Assembly (NCBI GenBank): GCA_900540535.1
Contig: UQGM01000039.1
Location: 1-22,591 of the forward strand
Length of the DNA: 22,591 nucleotides
Reading direction: 5' to 3'
Source of the DNA: an uncultured Oscillospiraceae bacterium
GTDB lineage: Bacteria > Bacillota > Clostridia > Oscillospirales > Acutalibacteraceae
Below, piece after piece: positions 15,253 through 22,591 of the stretch. Under the pieces are notes generated by a model that made no database searches, was not told the origin of the DNA, and saw only the letters and a list, made by a program, of their open reading frames with translations. Each line of letters opens with the position of its first letter. Within the stretch, counting starts at the first letter, position 1. The position numbers and the translations under genes are program-made.

Positions 15253-16437
15253 ATGAAAATATTATTTCACTGTGATGAGTTTATGCCCTCAAACGCACCA
15301 TGCGCCAAAAGAATGGGTGTAATCGCCTCCCATTTGGCGAAAGAGGGACACAAAATCACTGTTCTTACAAGCAGCTTAAATAAAAAATACGGCGAATACA
15401 ATCCACCTGAGGGGGTAAGGGTTAAATATGCGCCGTCAATCCCCATGGTTAAAAAGAATACCGTTTTCAGACTTCTTAATAACCTCAGCTTTGCTGCCAC
15501 AAGCTTTTTCGCTTCCCTTACAGCAGGAAAGGCAGATGTTATTGTGACAACATCTCCTCCTCTGCTTCTGAGCATTTCAGGCTATCTGATTTCAAAGGTA
15601 AAAAAATGCAAACTGATTTTTGACATAAGGGATATATGGCCCGATGTCGCCTGCGAAATAGGAGAGCTTTCTGAAAAAAGCTTTATCTATCGTGCATTTA
15701 AAAAAATTGCAGACTTTATGTATAGAAAATCAGATGCCATTACAACTGTCAGCCCCGGAAAAGTTGAAAAGCTGAAAGAAAAACTGGGTGAAAAATATGC
15801 TGATAAAATAAAGTATGTGGGCAACGGTCTTGACGGTGAGTTTGTTCTCCATTCAATTGACGAAAATGTAAAGGAAAAATACGGATTCGACCACCGTTTC
15901 ACCTGTGTGTACGCAGGCAATATCGGAAAAGCATATAACTTTGACCATGTGCTGAATATCGCTCATGAAGTTAGAGATATGCCTGTACGCTTTATGTTCT
16001 TCGGAAACGGAGCAGCTAAAAATGAGCTTATAGAAAAGGCAAGAAAAATGGAGCTTTCCAACATCACCTTTCAGGATCCTGTACCACAGCACGAGGTATT
16101 CACTCTGCTTTCCAGTGCAGATTTAAGCATAATCCCACTGAGAAGCGGAGAAATGCTTGACACGGTACCCATAAAGCTCTATGAGGTTCTTGCAAGCGGC
16201 TGCCCTGTACTTCTCGGAGCCAAAGGAGATGCAAAGAATATACTTGACCACAGCGGTCTTGGAATCTCCGTTGACCCTGAGGACGAGGATGGATTCAAAA
16301 AAGCATTTTTTGAAATCTATGAAAAGAATTATACCAAAGCCCACCGTGAGTTTGCAAAAACACTTATGCTTAAAAAATATTCACGTCAGAAATTTGCCGA
16401 CGTAATGCACAACACAGTTAACGAGCTTGCAGGCTGA
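15253..16437 (+). CDS. GT4-family glycosyltransferase
   Basis: Cytoplasmic GT-B fold glycosyltransferase of 394 residues, WbuB-like in overall style. The start follows GGAGG by 7 bases. The N-terminal acceptor half opens with MKILFHCDEF and has the FDIRDIWPD motif at about 125, typical of this branch. The C-terminal donor half has YVGNGLD, VYAGNIGKAYNFD and the nucleotide-sugar site PLRSGEMLDTVPIKLYEVLASGCPVLLG with the conserved Glu pair. Such enzymes add a sugar to lipid-linked cell-surface polysaccharide or glycoconjugate intermediates; donor and acceptor cannot be told. It stands alone with its own terminator rather than in a polysaccharide cluster, which is somewhat unusual for this family. 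Confidence 0.88.
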   Translation: MKILFHCDEFMPSNAPCAKRMGVIASHLAKEGHKITVLTSSLNKKYGEYNPPEGVRVKYAPSIPMVKKNTVFRLLNNLSFAATSFFASLTAGKADVIVTTSPPLLLSISGYLISKVKKCKLIFDIRDIWPDVACEIGELSEKSFIYRAFKKIADFMYRKSDAITTVSPGKVEKLKEKLGEKYADKIKYVGNGLDGEFVLHSIDENVKEKYGFDHRFTCVYAGNIGKAYNFDHVLNIAHEVRDMPVRFMFFGNGAAKNELIEKARKMELSNITFQDPVPQHEVFTLLSSADLSIIPLRSGEMLDTVPIKLYEVLASGCPVLLGAKGDAKNILDHSGLGISVDPEDEDGFKKAFFEIYEKNYTKAHREFAKTLMLKKYSRQKFADVMHNTVNELAG

Positions 16438-16492
16438 AAACCAAAACACCTCTCTAAATTATTATAACTTCTCTTTTTCGTACTGCAAGAAA

Positions 16493-16536
16493 AAATCCCG
16501 CTCTGTTTTAATTTAACAGGGCGGGATTTAAATTTT
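16493..16536 (+). terminator. Intrinsic terminator of the GT4 gene
   Basis: Fifteen pairs: AAATCCCGC-T-CTGTT pairs with AACAG-G-GCGGGATTT, including one T-G pair and a 7-base loop. A short T-rich tail (TTTAAATTTT) follows. Confidence 0.82.
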
Positions 16537-16625
16537 CACAGTCAAAACAACGTATTTGCGTTATGCTACAAAGAATAGCGTGACATTATATATAAAATAT
16601 GATTAAATAATAGGGAGGTGATAAT

Positions 16626-18074
16626 ATGGCAAAAGTTGCGAAAAACATAAAACGGCTCAGAAACGCAAAAGGTCTTTCTCAGGAGCAGCTTGCCGCTGAA
16701 CTGCACATTTCAAGACAGGCGGTTTCTCACTGGGAAAATGACAGAACTCAGCCGGACATTGATATGCTCGAAAAACTCTCCGAGGTTTTTGATGCTCCCA
16801 TAGAAGAGATCATTTACGGCGAAAGAAGACAGACAACTCTTGAACCAGATAAGAAAAAGCCCATAAATACAGCGGCAATAATTCTGGCAGTACTGGGCTC
16901 CCTCTTCGTCGCAACGGGTTTGATTTTTGTATTCGTGACAGGATGGAGAAATTTCCCCATACCCGTTAAAACAATTTTTGCCTTCGTCCCCATTCTTGCA
17001 GGACAGCTTTGCGCAGCTTTTGTCTACAAAAAGAAGATAAATCTTATTCCCTGGCGTGAAGGAGCATCCGTTCTTTGGTGCGCCGGAATTGTGGCGACTA
17101 TTGCCATGATAAACAGCATTTATGACATCCACTTCGGCTATGAAAACTGCCTTATGATTGACGGACTGCTTTTCCTGCCCGCCATATTCCTTTTCGGAGC
17201 AGCAGTTCCTCTGGCAGCATATTATTATGCAGTAATACACTGGGGCATATACAGACTTTCTATAACAGAAAATGCCTTGTATCTGCTTTTGATCATTGCC
17301 CTTTTCTGTGTGGGACTTATTTATCTGTACATCCACAGAAAAGAAAAAGAAGAACCCATGTTCAAATTTTCTCTTTGGGCAAGCGCCGCAGGATCAGTGG
17401 TATTGATTTACATATTCAGCGGAATAATTACCGATCTTTTCTCGGTAGCTTCACTCCTTGCATGCACAGCAGCATTTACGGCCCTTGACAAAAATAACAA
17501 GGATTATTCCCTCCCCTTTAAATTGGGAAGTTATATTGGAATTATAGGTTCCGGATTTTACTCATCATCACGTCTTTACAGTTCATATTTTGAATCCTAC
17601 TTCAAAGATTTTTCAGACAATTACCCAATCTGGATAGCTATAATAGCAGCCGCAACAGCTATATGCATATTTGCCGGCAGAAAAAATATAAAGGAAAGTA
17701 TCAACCGTACAATTTCGGTTTCAGTTCTTTGCGCATGGACTGCAATAGATTTCCTGCTGCCGTATCTTGATTTTGAACACGTACACTGGCTCAGATTTGC
17801 TGTTTTGGTAATATATTGGATTTTCACCGTAATACTTACAGTCAACCTGGTTCTGGGCGGAGTTCGTCATGGAGATTTTATAGAGATGAATGCAGGTCTT
17901 CTTTTAGTTCTGATTAATATCGGATATTTGATTCTCACTGCAAATTTTGGCATGCTCTTTAACGGACTCGTATTGATTGTTTTAGGAACCATACTCCTTA
18001 TAGTAAATTTCGCACTGGTTAAAAGTGTAAAAGAACTTGCAAAAATACAGGAAGGAGATGATAAAAATGCGTAA
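16626..18074 (+). CDS. XRE-family HTH domain fused to a DUF2157-like multi-spanning membrane protein
   Basis: Protein of 482 residues, start set by AGGGAGGTG 6 bases upstream. Residues about 5-62 are an XRE/Cro-type helix-turn-helix (RLRNAKGLSQEQLAAELHI, SRQAVSHWEND). A short linker leads to about a dozen hydrophobic helices. The first (GSLFVATGLIFVFVTGWRNFP) followed by PVKTIFAFVPILAG has the pattern of DUF2157. The result is a membrane-tethered DNA-binding protein: the HTH faces the cytoplasm while the membrane part could sense an unknown signal. The next gene starts 8 bases before this one stops, giving translational coupling, and has the partner domain usually found with DUF2157. The ligand, target promoter and direction of control are unknown. 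Confidence 0.86.
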   Translation: MAKVAKNIKRLRNAKGLSQEQLAAELHISRQAVSHWENDRTQPDIDMLEKLSEVFDAPIEEIIYGERRQTTLEPDKKKPINTAAIILAVLGSLFVATGLIFVFVTGWRNFPIPVKTIFAFVPILAGQLCAAFVYKKKINLIPWREGASVLWCAGIVATIAMINSIYDIHFGYENCLMIDGLLFLPAIFLFGAAVPLAAYYYAVIHWGIYRLSITENALYLLLIIALFCVGLIYLYIHRKEKEEPMFKFSLWASAAGSVVLIYIFSGIITDLFSVASLLACTAAFTALDKNNKDYSLPFKLGSYIGIIGSGFYSSSRLYSSYFESYFKDFSDNYPIWIAIIAAATAICIFAGRKNIKESINRTISVSVLCAWTAIDFLLPYLDFEHVHWLRFAVLVIYWIFTVILTVNLVLGGVRHGDFIEMNAGLLLVLINIGYLILTANFGMLFNGLVLIVLGTILLIVNFALVKSVKELAKIQEGDDKNA

Positions 18075-18633
18075 AAAGCTTTTTTATGCACTTATCGGCA
18101 TTTTTGTAATTCAGCTTCTTGTACCTGCTTACATGATAGCATATTCTGTTTCTTATGAAAGTAAAATAGAGAATAACGGAAAAGAATATTATATTCATAT
18201 AGAACCTCATGGAGTAAATGATAAAAATGAAGTGACATTTCATACTTATGGGTGCGAATATATTCATGACGAAAAGCCCCTGGAAAACACCCAGTATATC
18301 TACGCATTGCTGGATGTAGATTCTGAAGGCATAGCATATGTAGACAAAATAACCTATGAAAAACCTGAAACTCCATACTATATAAGAACAGATGAGCCAT
18401 ATATCAAATGGAATTTCCCAGATATTTCTTACAAAACAGATAGCCAGACCGGTGCCGCTTTATCAAATTATATAAATAATAAATACAATCGAATTTGGAT
18501 TTCCCAAAATAATGATGAGCCCGTTGTTTATGATACATACTACGCTCGGATATTTGTGTATGAGGGAAAAATTATAGTTAAAGATATCCTTCTCAACGGT
18601 ACTCCCATTGAGGAATATTTTAAAAACTCGTAA
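18067..18633 (+). CDS. GDYXXLXY-like membrane-anchored partner protein
   Basis: Protein of 188 residues; the ATG at 18067 follows GGAGAT by 7 bases and overlaps the upstream gene by 8 bases. One N-terminal membrane helix (about 4-26, LFYALIGIFVIQLLVPAYMI) is followed by an exported or outward domain. Its order resembles GDYXXLXY-domain proteins that accompany DUF2157: an early strand region, YIYALLDVDSEGIAYVDKI, a 'FPDISYKTDSQTGAALSNYI' stretch, and a final YARIFVYEGKIIVKDILLNG. The signature motif itself is not preserved: at its expected place the sequence reads KNEVTFHTYG. The assignment is by layout and context, so it is moderate. It most likely works with the upstream HTH-membrane protein. 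Confidence 0.65.
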   Translation: MRKKLFYALIGIFVIQLLVPAYMIAYSVSYESKIENNGKEYYIHIEPHGVNDKNEVTFHTYGCEYIHDEKPLENTQYIYALLDVDSEGIAYVDKITYEKPETPYYIRTDEPYIKWNFPDISYKTDSQTGAALSNYINNKYNRIWISQNNDEPVVYDTYYARIFVYEGKIIVKDILLNGTPIEEYFKNS

Positions 18634-18650
18634 TCAATATAAATTGCAGC

Positions 18651-18691
18651 AAGGACGCAGTAGAGTAGATAACTGCGTCCTTTATTTATTA
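18651..18691 (+). terminator. Intrinsic terminator
   Basis: A perfect 11-bp stem (AAGGACGCAGT with ACTGCGTCCTT, 10-base loop) is followed by TATTTATT. It ends the HTH-DUF2157 pair. Confidence 0.85.
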
Positions 18692-18782
18692 AGAAATCGT
18701 TACTAAAATTTAATTTTTATATTTGCCTAATTTGCCAATACCTGTAAAACCATGCAAATACATCTCTTAAAATGTTAAAGTC

Positions 18783-18802
18783 TGTATTTTAAGGTAAATA
18801 CA
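18783..18802. promoter_or_regulatory. Possible operator upstream of the GT2 promoter
   Basis: TGTATTT-TAAGGT-AAATACA is a perfect 7-6-7 inverted repeat ending 5 bases before the -35 hexamer at 18808, a usual place for an activator or repressor site. No regulator can be named. Confidence 0.35.
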
Positions 18803-18807
18803 CGCAG

Positions 18808-18836
18808 TTGACAAATTATACCCCTTGACTTAATAT
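18808..18836 (+). promoter_or_regulatory. SigA-type promoter of the GT2 gene
   Basis: A perfect TTGACA (18808-18813), a 17-base spacer and TAATAT (18831-18836). The predicted leader is about 80 bases and contains two perfect 12-bp palindromes. Confidence 0.6.
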
Positions 18837-18881
18837 ATAAATGCTTTTTAGTCTTTCTATGATTATAACTGCTTACACCTA

Positions 18882-18909
18882 TTTTATATAAAAGTTACGT
18901 ATTAATACG
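18882..18909 (+). repeat. Two palindromes in the GT2 leader
   Basis: TTTTATATAAAA (18882-18893) and CGTATTAATACG (18898-18909) are each perfect 12-bp palindromes. The second ends just before the ribosome site GGGAGTG, so it may be a protein-binding site or may affect translation. Confidence 0.55.
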
Positions 18910-18923
18910 AAGGGAGTGTAAAA

Positions 18924-19907
18924 ATGGAAAACGGAAAACAGAAAATTTCAATTGTAGTACCATGCTATAATGAGGAAGAGGCACTGGAATTTTTTTATCC
19001 CGCAATATGCAAAATTGCAGATAAGATGGATTATCTTGACTGGGAATTAAATTTCATAGACGATGGTTCATCAGATAAAACCTTGGATGTACTCAGACGC
19101 TTTTCTTTACAGGATGAAAGAGTGAGATACTCTTCATTTTCAAGGAATTTCGGCAAAGAAGCTGCAATGTATGCAGGTCTTGAAATGGCTACCGGTGATT
19201 ATGTTGCTGTTATGGATGCAGATTTGCAGGATCCCCCTGAGCTTCTTGAAGAAATGTACGGCTACCTTATAAGCGGAGAATATGACTGTGCCGCCACAAG
19301 AAGAGTTACAAGAAAAGGCGAACCACCAATCCGTTCTTTCTTTGCGAGAATGTTTTATAAAATAATAAACAAAACCCTTGACTTTGAAATCATGGACGGA
19401 GCACGAGATTTCAGACTCATGACGAGAAAAATGGTGGATTCGGTTATTTCTATGAGCGAATACAACCGCTTTTCAAAAGGCATTTTCGGCTGGGTAGGAT
19501 TCAGAACAAAGTGGATTCCCTACGAAAATGTGGAGCGTGTTGCCGGCGAAACAAAATGGCATTTCTGGAAGCTCCTGCTTTATTCCCTTGAGGGAATTGT
19601 GGCTTTTTCCACGGCTCCCTTGATGATATCTTCAATTGCAGGTCTGATATTCTGCCTTTTGGCTTTTGTGATGCTTTTAATAGTATTTTTCAAAACAATC
19701 ATCTACGGCGATCCCGTTGCCGGCTGGCCATCCCTTGCCTGCCTTATTCTGTTTATAGGCGGAATACAGCTTTTCTGTATGGGCATTTTAGGACAGTATC
19801 TTTCAAAGATGTATCTCGAAGTAAAGGGAAGACCTATTTACATAGTAAAAGAAAATAATGAGGACTATGCTAAAAATCAAAACAGAGAAACTGTTATAAT
19901 AAAATAA
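18924..19907 (+). CDS. GT2-family glycosyltransferase, GtrB/DPM1-like (polyprenyl-phosphate sugar synthase)
   Basis: Protein of 327 residues starting after GGGAGTG. The N-terminal GT-A catalytic domain (about 1-230) has SIVVPCYNEEEAL, FIDDGSSDKT and the metal-binding DADLQDPPE motif, with ARDFRLMTRKMV later and a KWHFWKLLLYS amphipathic segment. Two C-terminal membrane helices (about 235-262 and 270-300) match the GtrB/CsbB/YkoT group, which moves a sugar, often glucose or GlcNAc, onto undecaprenyl phosphate at the inner face of the membrane. The lipid-linked sugar is then flipped and used to decorate teichoic acid, polysaccharide or membrane lipids. No flippase or GT-C transferase partner is adjacent. 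It is a single-gene unit with its own promoter and terminator. Confidence 0.92.
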   Translation: MENGKQKISIVVPCYNEEEALEFFYPAICKIADKMDYLDWELNFIDDGSSDKTLDVLRRFSLQDERVRYSSFSRNFGKEAAMYAGLEMATGDYVAVMDADLQDPPELLEEMYGYLISGEYDCAATRRVTRKGEPPIRSFFARMFYKIINKTLDFEIMDGARDFRLMTRKMVDSVISMSEYNRFSKGIFGWVGFRTKWIPYENVERVAGETKWHFWKLLLYSLEGIVAFSTAPLMISSIAGLIFCLLAFVMLLIVFFKTIIYGDPVAGWPSLACLILFIGGIQLFCMGILGQYLSKMYLEVKGRPIYIVKENNEDYAKNQNRETVIIK

Positions 19908-19927
19908 AAACAATATTTGCAACAACT

Positions 19928-19960
19928 AAGCGGACTGAATAAATCAGTCCGCTTTTATTG
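19928..19960. terminator. Intrinsic terminator between convergent genes
   Basis: A perfect 11-bp stem (AAGCGGACTGA with TCAGTCCGCTT, loop ATAAA) has a T-rich tail on the plus strand (TTTTATTG). The minus tail is weaker. It serves the GT2 gene and probably the MATE gene. Confidence 0.85.
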
Positions 19961-19974
19961 ATTTCATATTCATT

Positions 19975-21372
19975 TTATACCCTTTGCAGCGCCGGAGGCT
20001 CTGTTTCAATAAGGGATGCACTTTCACGTTTCTTTAAAATTCTTTTCATGAATATAAGATAAATTATCACCGAAACGGCAGGTCCTATTATGTCGGAAAG
20101 AGGCTCCGCATAAAATACCGCTTTTGCTCCGAAAAACATGGGAAGCAGAAAGATTGCTGCAAAATATATTCCCTTTCTCCAGAAGGAAAGGGGCAGAGAA
20201 AACTTAACCTGTCCCATTGCCGTAAAGCCGTCTACTATCTCGTACTGTATACCGAGAGGTATTATTGCCAGAGTACAGATTCTTACGGCTTTCATGGTTT
20301 CTTCCAAAAGCCTTGCATCTGATGTAAAAAGTCTTACAAAATAGATACCGCAAGTCCATGAAAGCACAAACATTATACCGGTAAAGGCAACGCACAGCAG
20401 AAAAATATATCTCTGCGCTTTCTTTACACGTCCAGTATCCCTTGCACCGTAATTATAACCCAAAATAGTCTGAGTGCCTCCTGTAATACCACCCAGAGGC
20501 ATTGTTACAACCAGCATCAAGCTTTGCACTATTGTGGCGCAGGTAACAAGCATATCCCCCTGCTCAGGTCCTCCGTAGTGCTGCAAAACACTGTTCATCG
20601 CAATAATCATTACATTATCGAGAGCTATTATGGCAAAAGGAGAAAAGCCTAAAACAAGTATTTTTCTTATTATTTTAAAGCTGTATCCCGAAAAGGTTAT
20701 TTTTACGGGAACCTTTTTGCCAAAGAGAAAACTGAGTACATAAATACAGCTTGCAATCTGTGAAATAACAGTGGCAATTGCCGCACCTTTTACTCCCATA
20801 TCAAAAAGGAAAATAAAAATGGGATCCAGTATAATATTTGAAACAGCGCCGAGCATTACGGACTTCATACCTTTTTTGGCGTATCCCTGACATATTACGA
20901 ACTGATTCATTCCCACTGACAAAAGGGCAAAAGGCGTTCCCATCATATATGTAAGAAAGTATTCAGTGGAGTATGGAAGGGTCACTGAACTTGCACCGAA
21001 CACACGAAGCATAGGCGTTGCCAAAGGCATGACAACCGCCATTAAAATAACGGAAATAACACACAGAGATAAAAAGCTGTTGGCGAGAATCTTTTCCGCC
21101 GCTTTAACATTCTTTTCGCCAAGACGTATGCTCATAAGGGGCGAGCCGCCTATTCCGATGAGGAAAGCCGCAGAACCTACCATCGTCACAACGGGACCGC
21201 ACACACCGACTCCCGCTAAAGCTATATCGCCTGTTCCGGGAATATTTCCGATATATATTCTGTCAACTATACTGTAAAGAACACTGACAAACTGTGCAAG
21301 CATACTGGGCAGCGCTATGCGGAAAACAAGGCTGCTGATTTTATCACGTCCGAGATCGTTCTCCTTTTTCAT
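19975..21372 (-). CDS. MATE-family multidrug/sodium (or proton) exporter
   Basis: Integral membrane transporter of 465 residues with about 12 helices in two similar halves, the usual MATE layout and length. The ATG at 21372 follows GAGGGG by about 5 bases. Typical MATE text is present: LVFRIALPSMLAQFVSVLYSIVDRIYIGNI at the N-terminus, LMSIRLGEKN in the first loop, GAVSNIILDPIFIFLFDMGVKGAAIATVIS in helices 5-6, and GGTQTILGYNYGARD in the second half. MATE proteins export cationic drugs or metabolites using a sodium or proton gradient; the substrate is not predictable. It is transcribed from its own promoter and is separate from the ABC exporter upstream. Confidence 0.94.
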   Translation of the reverse strand: MKKENDLGRDKISSLVFRIALPSMLAQFVSVLYSIVDRIYIGNIPGTGDIALAGVGVCGPVVTMVGSAAFLIGIGGSPLMSIRLGEKNVKAAEKILANSFLSLCVISVILMAVVMPLATPMLRVFGASSVTLPYSTEYFLTYMMGTPFALLSVGMNQFVICQGYAKKGMKSVMLGAVSNIILDPIFIFLFDMGVKGAAIATVISQIASCIYVLSFLFGKKVPVKITFSGYSFKIIRKILVLGFSPFAIIALDNVMIIAMNSVLQHYGGPEQGDMLVTCATIVQSLMLVVTMPLGGITGGTQTILGYNYGARDTGRVKKAQRYIFLLCVAFTGIMFVLSWTCGIYFVRLFTSDARLLEETMKAVRICTLAIIPLGIQYEIVDGFTAMGQVKFSLPLSFWRKGIYFAAIFLLPMFFGAKAVFYAEPLSDIIGPAVSVIIYLIFMKRILKKRESASLIETEPPALQRV

Positions 21373-21445
21373 TCTTACCCCTCTTTAACGTAAGCTTCTC
21401 AATAATTTTCTCAAACAAACAGCCCGCTTTGAGCAGGCCGAAAAT

Positions 21446-21474
21446 ATTCTAATAAACCCATCCTGTTTTGTCAA
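21446..21474 (-). promoter_or_regulatory. SigA promoter of the MATE gene
   Basis: On the minus strand a perfect TTGACA (21474-21469), a 17-base spacer and TAGAAT (21451-21446). The leader of about 67 bases begins with a short imperfect hairpin at 21422-21438 (GCCTGC-TCAAA-GCGGGC). Confidence 0.75.
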
Positions 21475-21527
21475 GAGGTACGCATTTTTGCTAAGTTTTA
21501 TGCTTTAATCTGCAAAGATTAAGTTTT

Positions 21528-21565
21528 TACAAAAGCAAAGGACAGCTTTTTTAAAGCTGTCCTTT
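21528..21565 (-). terminator. Intrinsic terminator of the ABC exporter gene
   Basis: A perfect 13-bp stem (AAAGGACAGCTTT with AAAGCTGTCCTTT, 3-base loop) is followed on the minus strand by GCTTTTG. It separates the ABC gene from the MATE promoter. Confidence 0.85.
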
Positions 21566-21582
21566 TCATTATCTTTTTGCTT

Positions 21583-22591
21583 TTAATCCAGTTCAAACTG
21601 ACCTGTATAAAGCTGATAATATTTACCCTTCTGCTGGAGAAGCTCATCGTGGCTTCCCCTTTCGATTATCTCACCGTGTTCCAAAACCATAATGGCGTCG
21701 GAATTGCGGACTGTTGAAAGTCTGTGGGCAATTACAAATACTGTTCTGCCGTGCATAAGCTTATCCATACCCTTTTCGATAAGCTCCTCAGTACGTGTAT
21801 CAATGGAGCTGGTAGCTTCATCGAGGATAAGTACCGGCGGATCTGCAACGGCGGCTCGTGCAATAGCAAGGAGCTGACGCTGTCCCTGACTAAGGTTTGC
21901 ACCGTCAGAGGTAAGCATCGTATCATATCCGTGAGGCAGACGCTTAATAAAGGAATCTGCATTGGCAAGTTTTGCTGCATTTTCGATTTCTTCTTCGCTT
22001 GCATCAAAGTTGCCGTAAGCGATATTTTCACGGACTGTTCCTGTAAACAGGTGGGTATCCTGAAGAACCATTGCAAGGCTTCTTCTCAAATCACTCTTTT
22101 TAATCTTCTTGACATTTATTCCGTCATAGGTTATTTTACCCTCTTCAACGTCATAAAAACGGTTAATAAGGTTTGTAATTGTAGTTTTACCCGCTCCCGT
22201 TGAACCGACAAAGGCAATCTTTTCACCGGGTCTTGCATAAAGAGAAATGTTATTAAGAACCGTCTTTTTGCCGTCATAACTGAAAACAACGTTATGGAAA
22301 CGCACATCACCTTTAAGAAGAGTGTATGTGAGTGTTCCGTCAGAATGGGGATGCTTCCATGCCCATGTACCTGTACGTTTTTCGCTTTCGGTAATATTTC
22401 CGTTTTCGTCAACATTGCAGTTTACAAGAGTTACATATCCGTCATCTACTTCCGGCTTTTCGTCGAGAACCTCAAATATACGCTCGGCACCTGCAATAGC
22501 TGAAATAAGAGTATTGAACTGCTGTGAAATCTGAGTTATGGGCTGTGAAAAGCTCCTTGTATACTGAAGGAATGCTGCAACGGAACCAACT
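21583..22591 (-). CDS. ABC exporter, C-terminal part (cut by window edge)
   Basis: The frame is open from 21583 to the right edge, so this is the last 336 or so residues of a fused membrane-plus-ATPase exporter of the multidrug or lipid type. The edge sequence (SFSQPITQISQQFNTLISAIAGAERIFEVLDE) is the end of the last membrane-domain helices and the link to the ATPase. A linker of about 45 residues then includes VTLVNCNVDENGNI and TWAWKHPH, an insertion seen in clostridial members of the family. The ATPase starts at VRFHNVVFSYDG and has Walker A GSTGAGKTT, Q-loop LQDTHLF, signature LSQGQRQLL, Walker B LILDEATSSID and switch His in AHRLST. All catalytic motifs are intact. Such proteins usually pair with a second half-exporter, which would lie upstream of the window edge. 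Confidence 0.94.
   Translation of the reverse strand, partial: VGSVAAFLQYTRSFSQPITQISQQFNTLISAIAGAERIFEVLDEKPEVDDGYVTLVNCNVDENGNITESEKRTGTWAWKHPHSDGTLTYTLLKGDVRFHNVVFSYDGKKTVLNNISLYARPGEKIAFVGSTGAGKTTITNLINRFYDVEEGKITYDGINVKKIKKSDLRRSLAMVLQDTHLFTGTVRENIAYGNFDASEEEIENAAKLANADSFIKRLPHGYDTMLTSDGANLSQGQRQLLAIARAAVADPPVLILDEATSSIDTRTEELIEKGMDKLMHGRTVFVIAHRLSTVRNSDAIMVLEHGEIIERGSHDELLQQKGKYYQLYTGQFELD

Noticed and set aside
21504..21523. Plus-strand hairpin TTAATCT-GCAA-AGATTAA followed by GTTTTT
   Set aside because: The stem is AT-rich and weak, and no plus-strand gene precedes it; probably chance in an AT-rich spacer.
1..22591. CRISPR array, tRNA/rRNA genes, toxin-antitoxin or anti-phage defence island
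   Set aside because: I saw no regularly spaced repeats, no cloverleaf-like or rRNA-like sequence, and no recognisable defence or toxin-antitoxin genes. Apart from the element end, the content is housekeeping, envelope and transport genes.

Overview
The window looks like the chromosome of a low-to-mid G+C, probably spore-forming Clostridium-class Firmicute; a Ruminococcus/Oscillospiraceae-like gut anaerobe fits best. Pointers are the single-chain clostridial-type PurL, a PerR/rubrerythrin oxidative-stress unit, a SleC-like cortex-lytic gene pair, strong AGGAGG ribosome binding sites and canonical TTGACA-N17-TATAAT-type promoters. The genus is an inference from protein style, not from a marker gene.

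Layout. (1) 1-1967: the right end of an integrative element. It carries a large serine recombinase whose extreme N-terminus is cut by the window edge, followed within about 25 bp by a proposed attR junction. Beyond the junction lies the 3' half of a host XRE-family regulator gene, which the insertion appears to have cut in two. (2) 2028-4323, minus strand: a membrane-anchored CHAP-domain protein, then a perR-rubrerythrin operon. That operon has a consensus promoter and a Fur/PerR-type operator at the start of its transcript. (3) 4588-10897, plus strand: a tightly spaced run of purL, an archaeal-type phosphoglycerate-mutase-like gene (a candidate alternative homoserine kinase) and metY. (4) 10974-11777, minus: a membrane protein built from two copies of one four-helix unit. 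(5) 12153-14067, plus: a two-gene unit equivalent to a SleC-type spore cortex-lytic protein split into two cistrons. (6) 14050-15126, minus: an AlkA-Ogt fusion for alkylation repair, overlapping the previous gene tail-to-tail by 18 bp. (7) 15253-16437, plus: a GT4 glycosyltransferase. (8) 16626-18633, plus: a translationally coupled pair, an XRE domain fused to a DUF2157 membrane protein and a GDYXXLXY-like partner. (9) 18924-19907, plus: a GtrB/DPM1-type GT2 glycosyltransferase behind a palindrome-rich leader. (10) 19975-21372, minus: a MATE exporter. (11) 21583 to the edge, minus: the C-terminal part of a multidrug-type ABC exporter.

Most of this is ordinary core genome with well-formed intrinsic terminators between units. 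The most informative signals are the integration scar in the XRE gene, the purL-PGM-metY grouping, the split SleC-like operon, the AlkA-Ogt fusion, and an intrinsic terminator on the minus strand at 12018-12051 that no annotated minus-strand gene explains. I see no CRISPR array, tRNA, rRNA, clear riboswitch or recognisable defence island.
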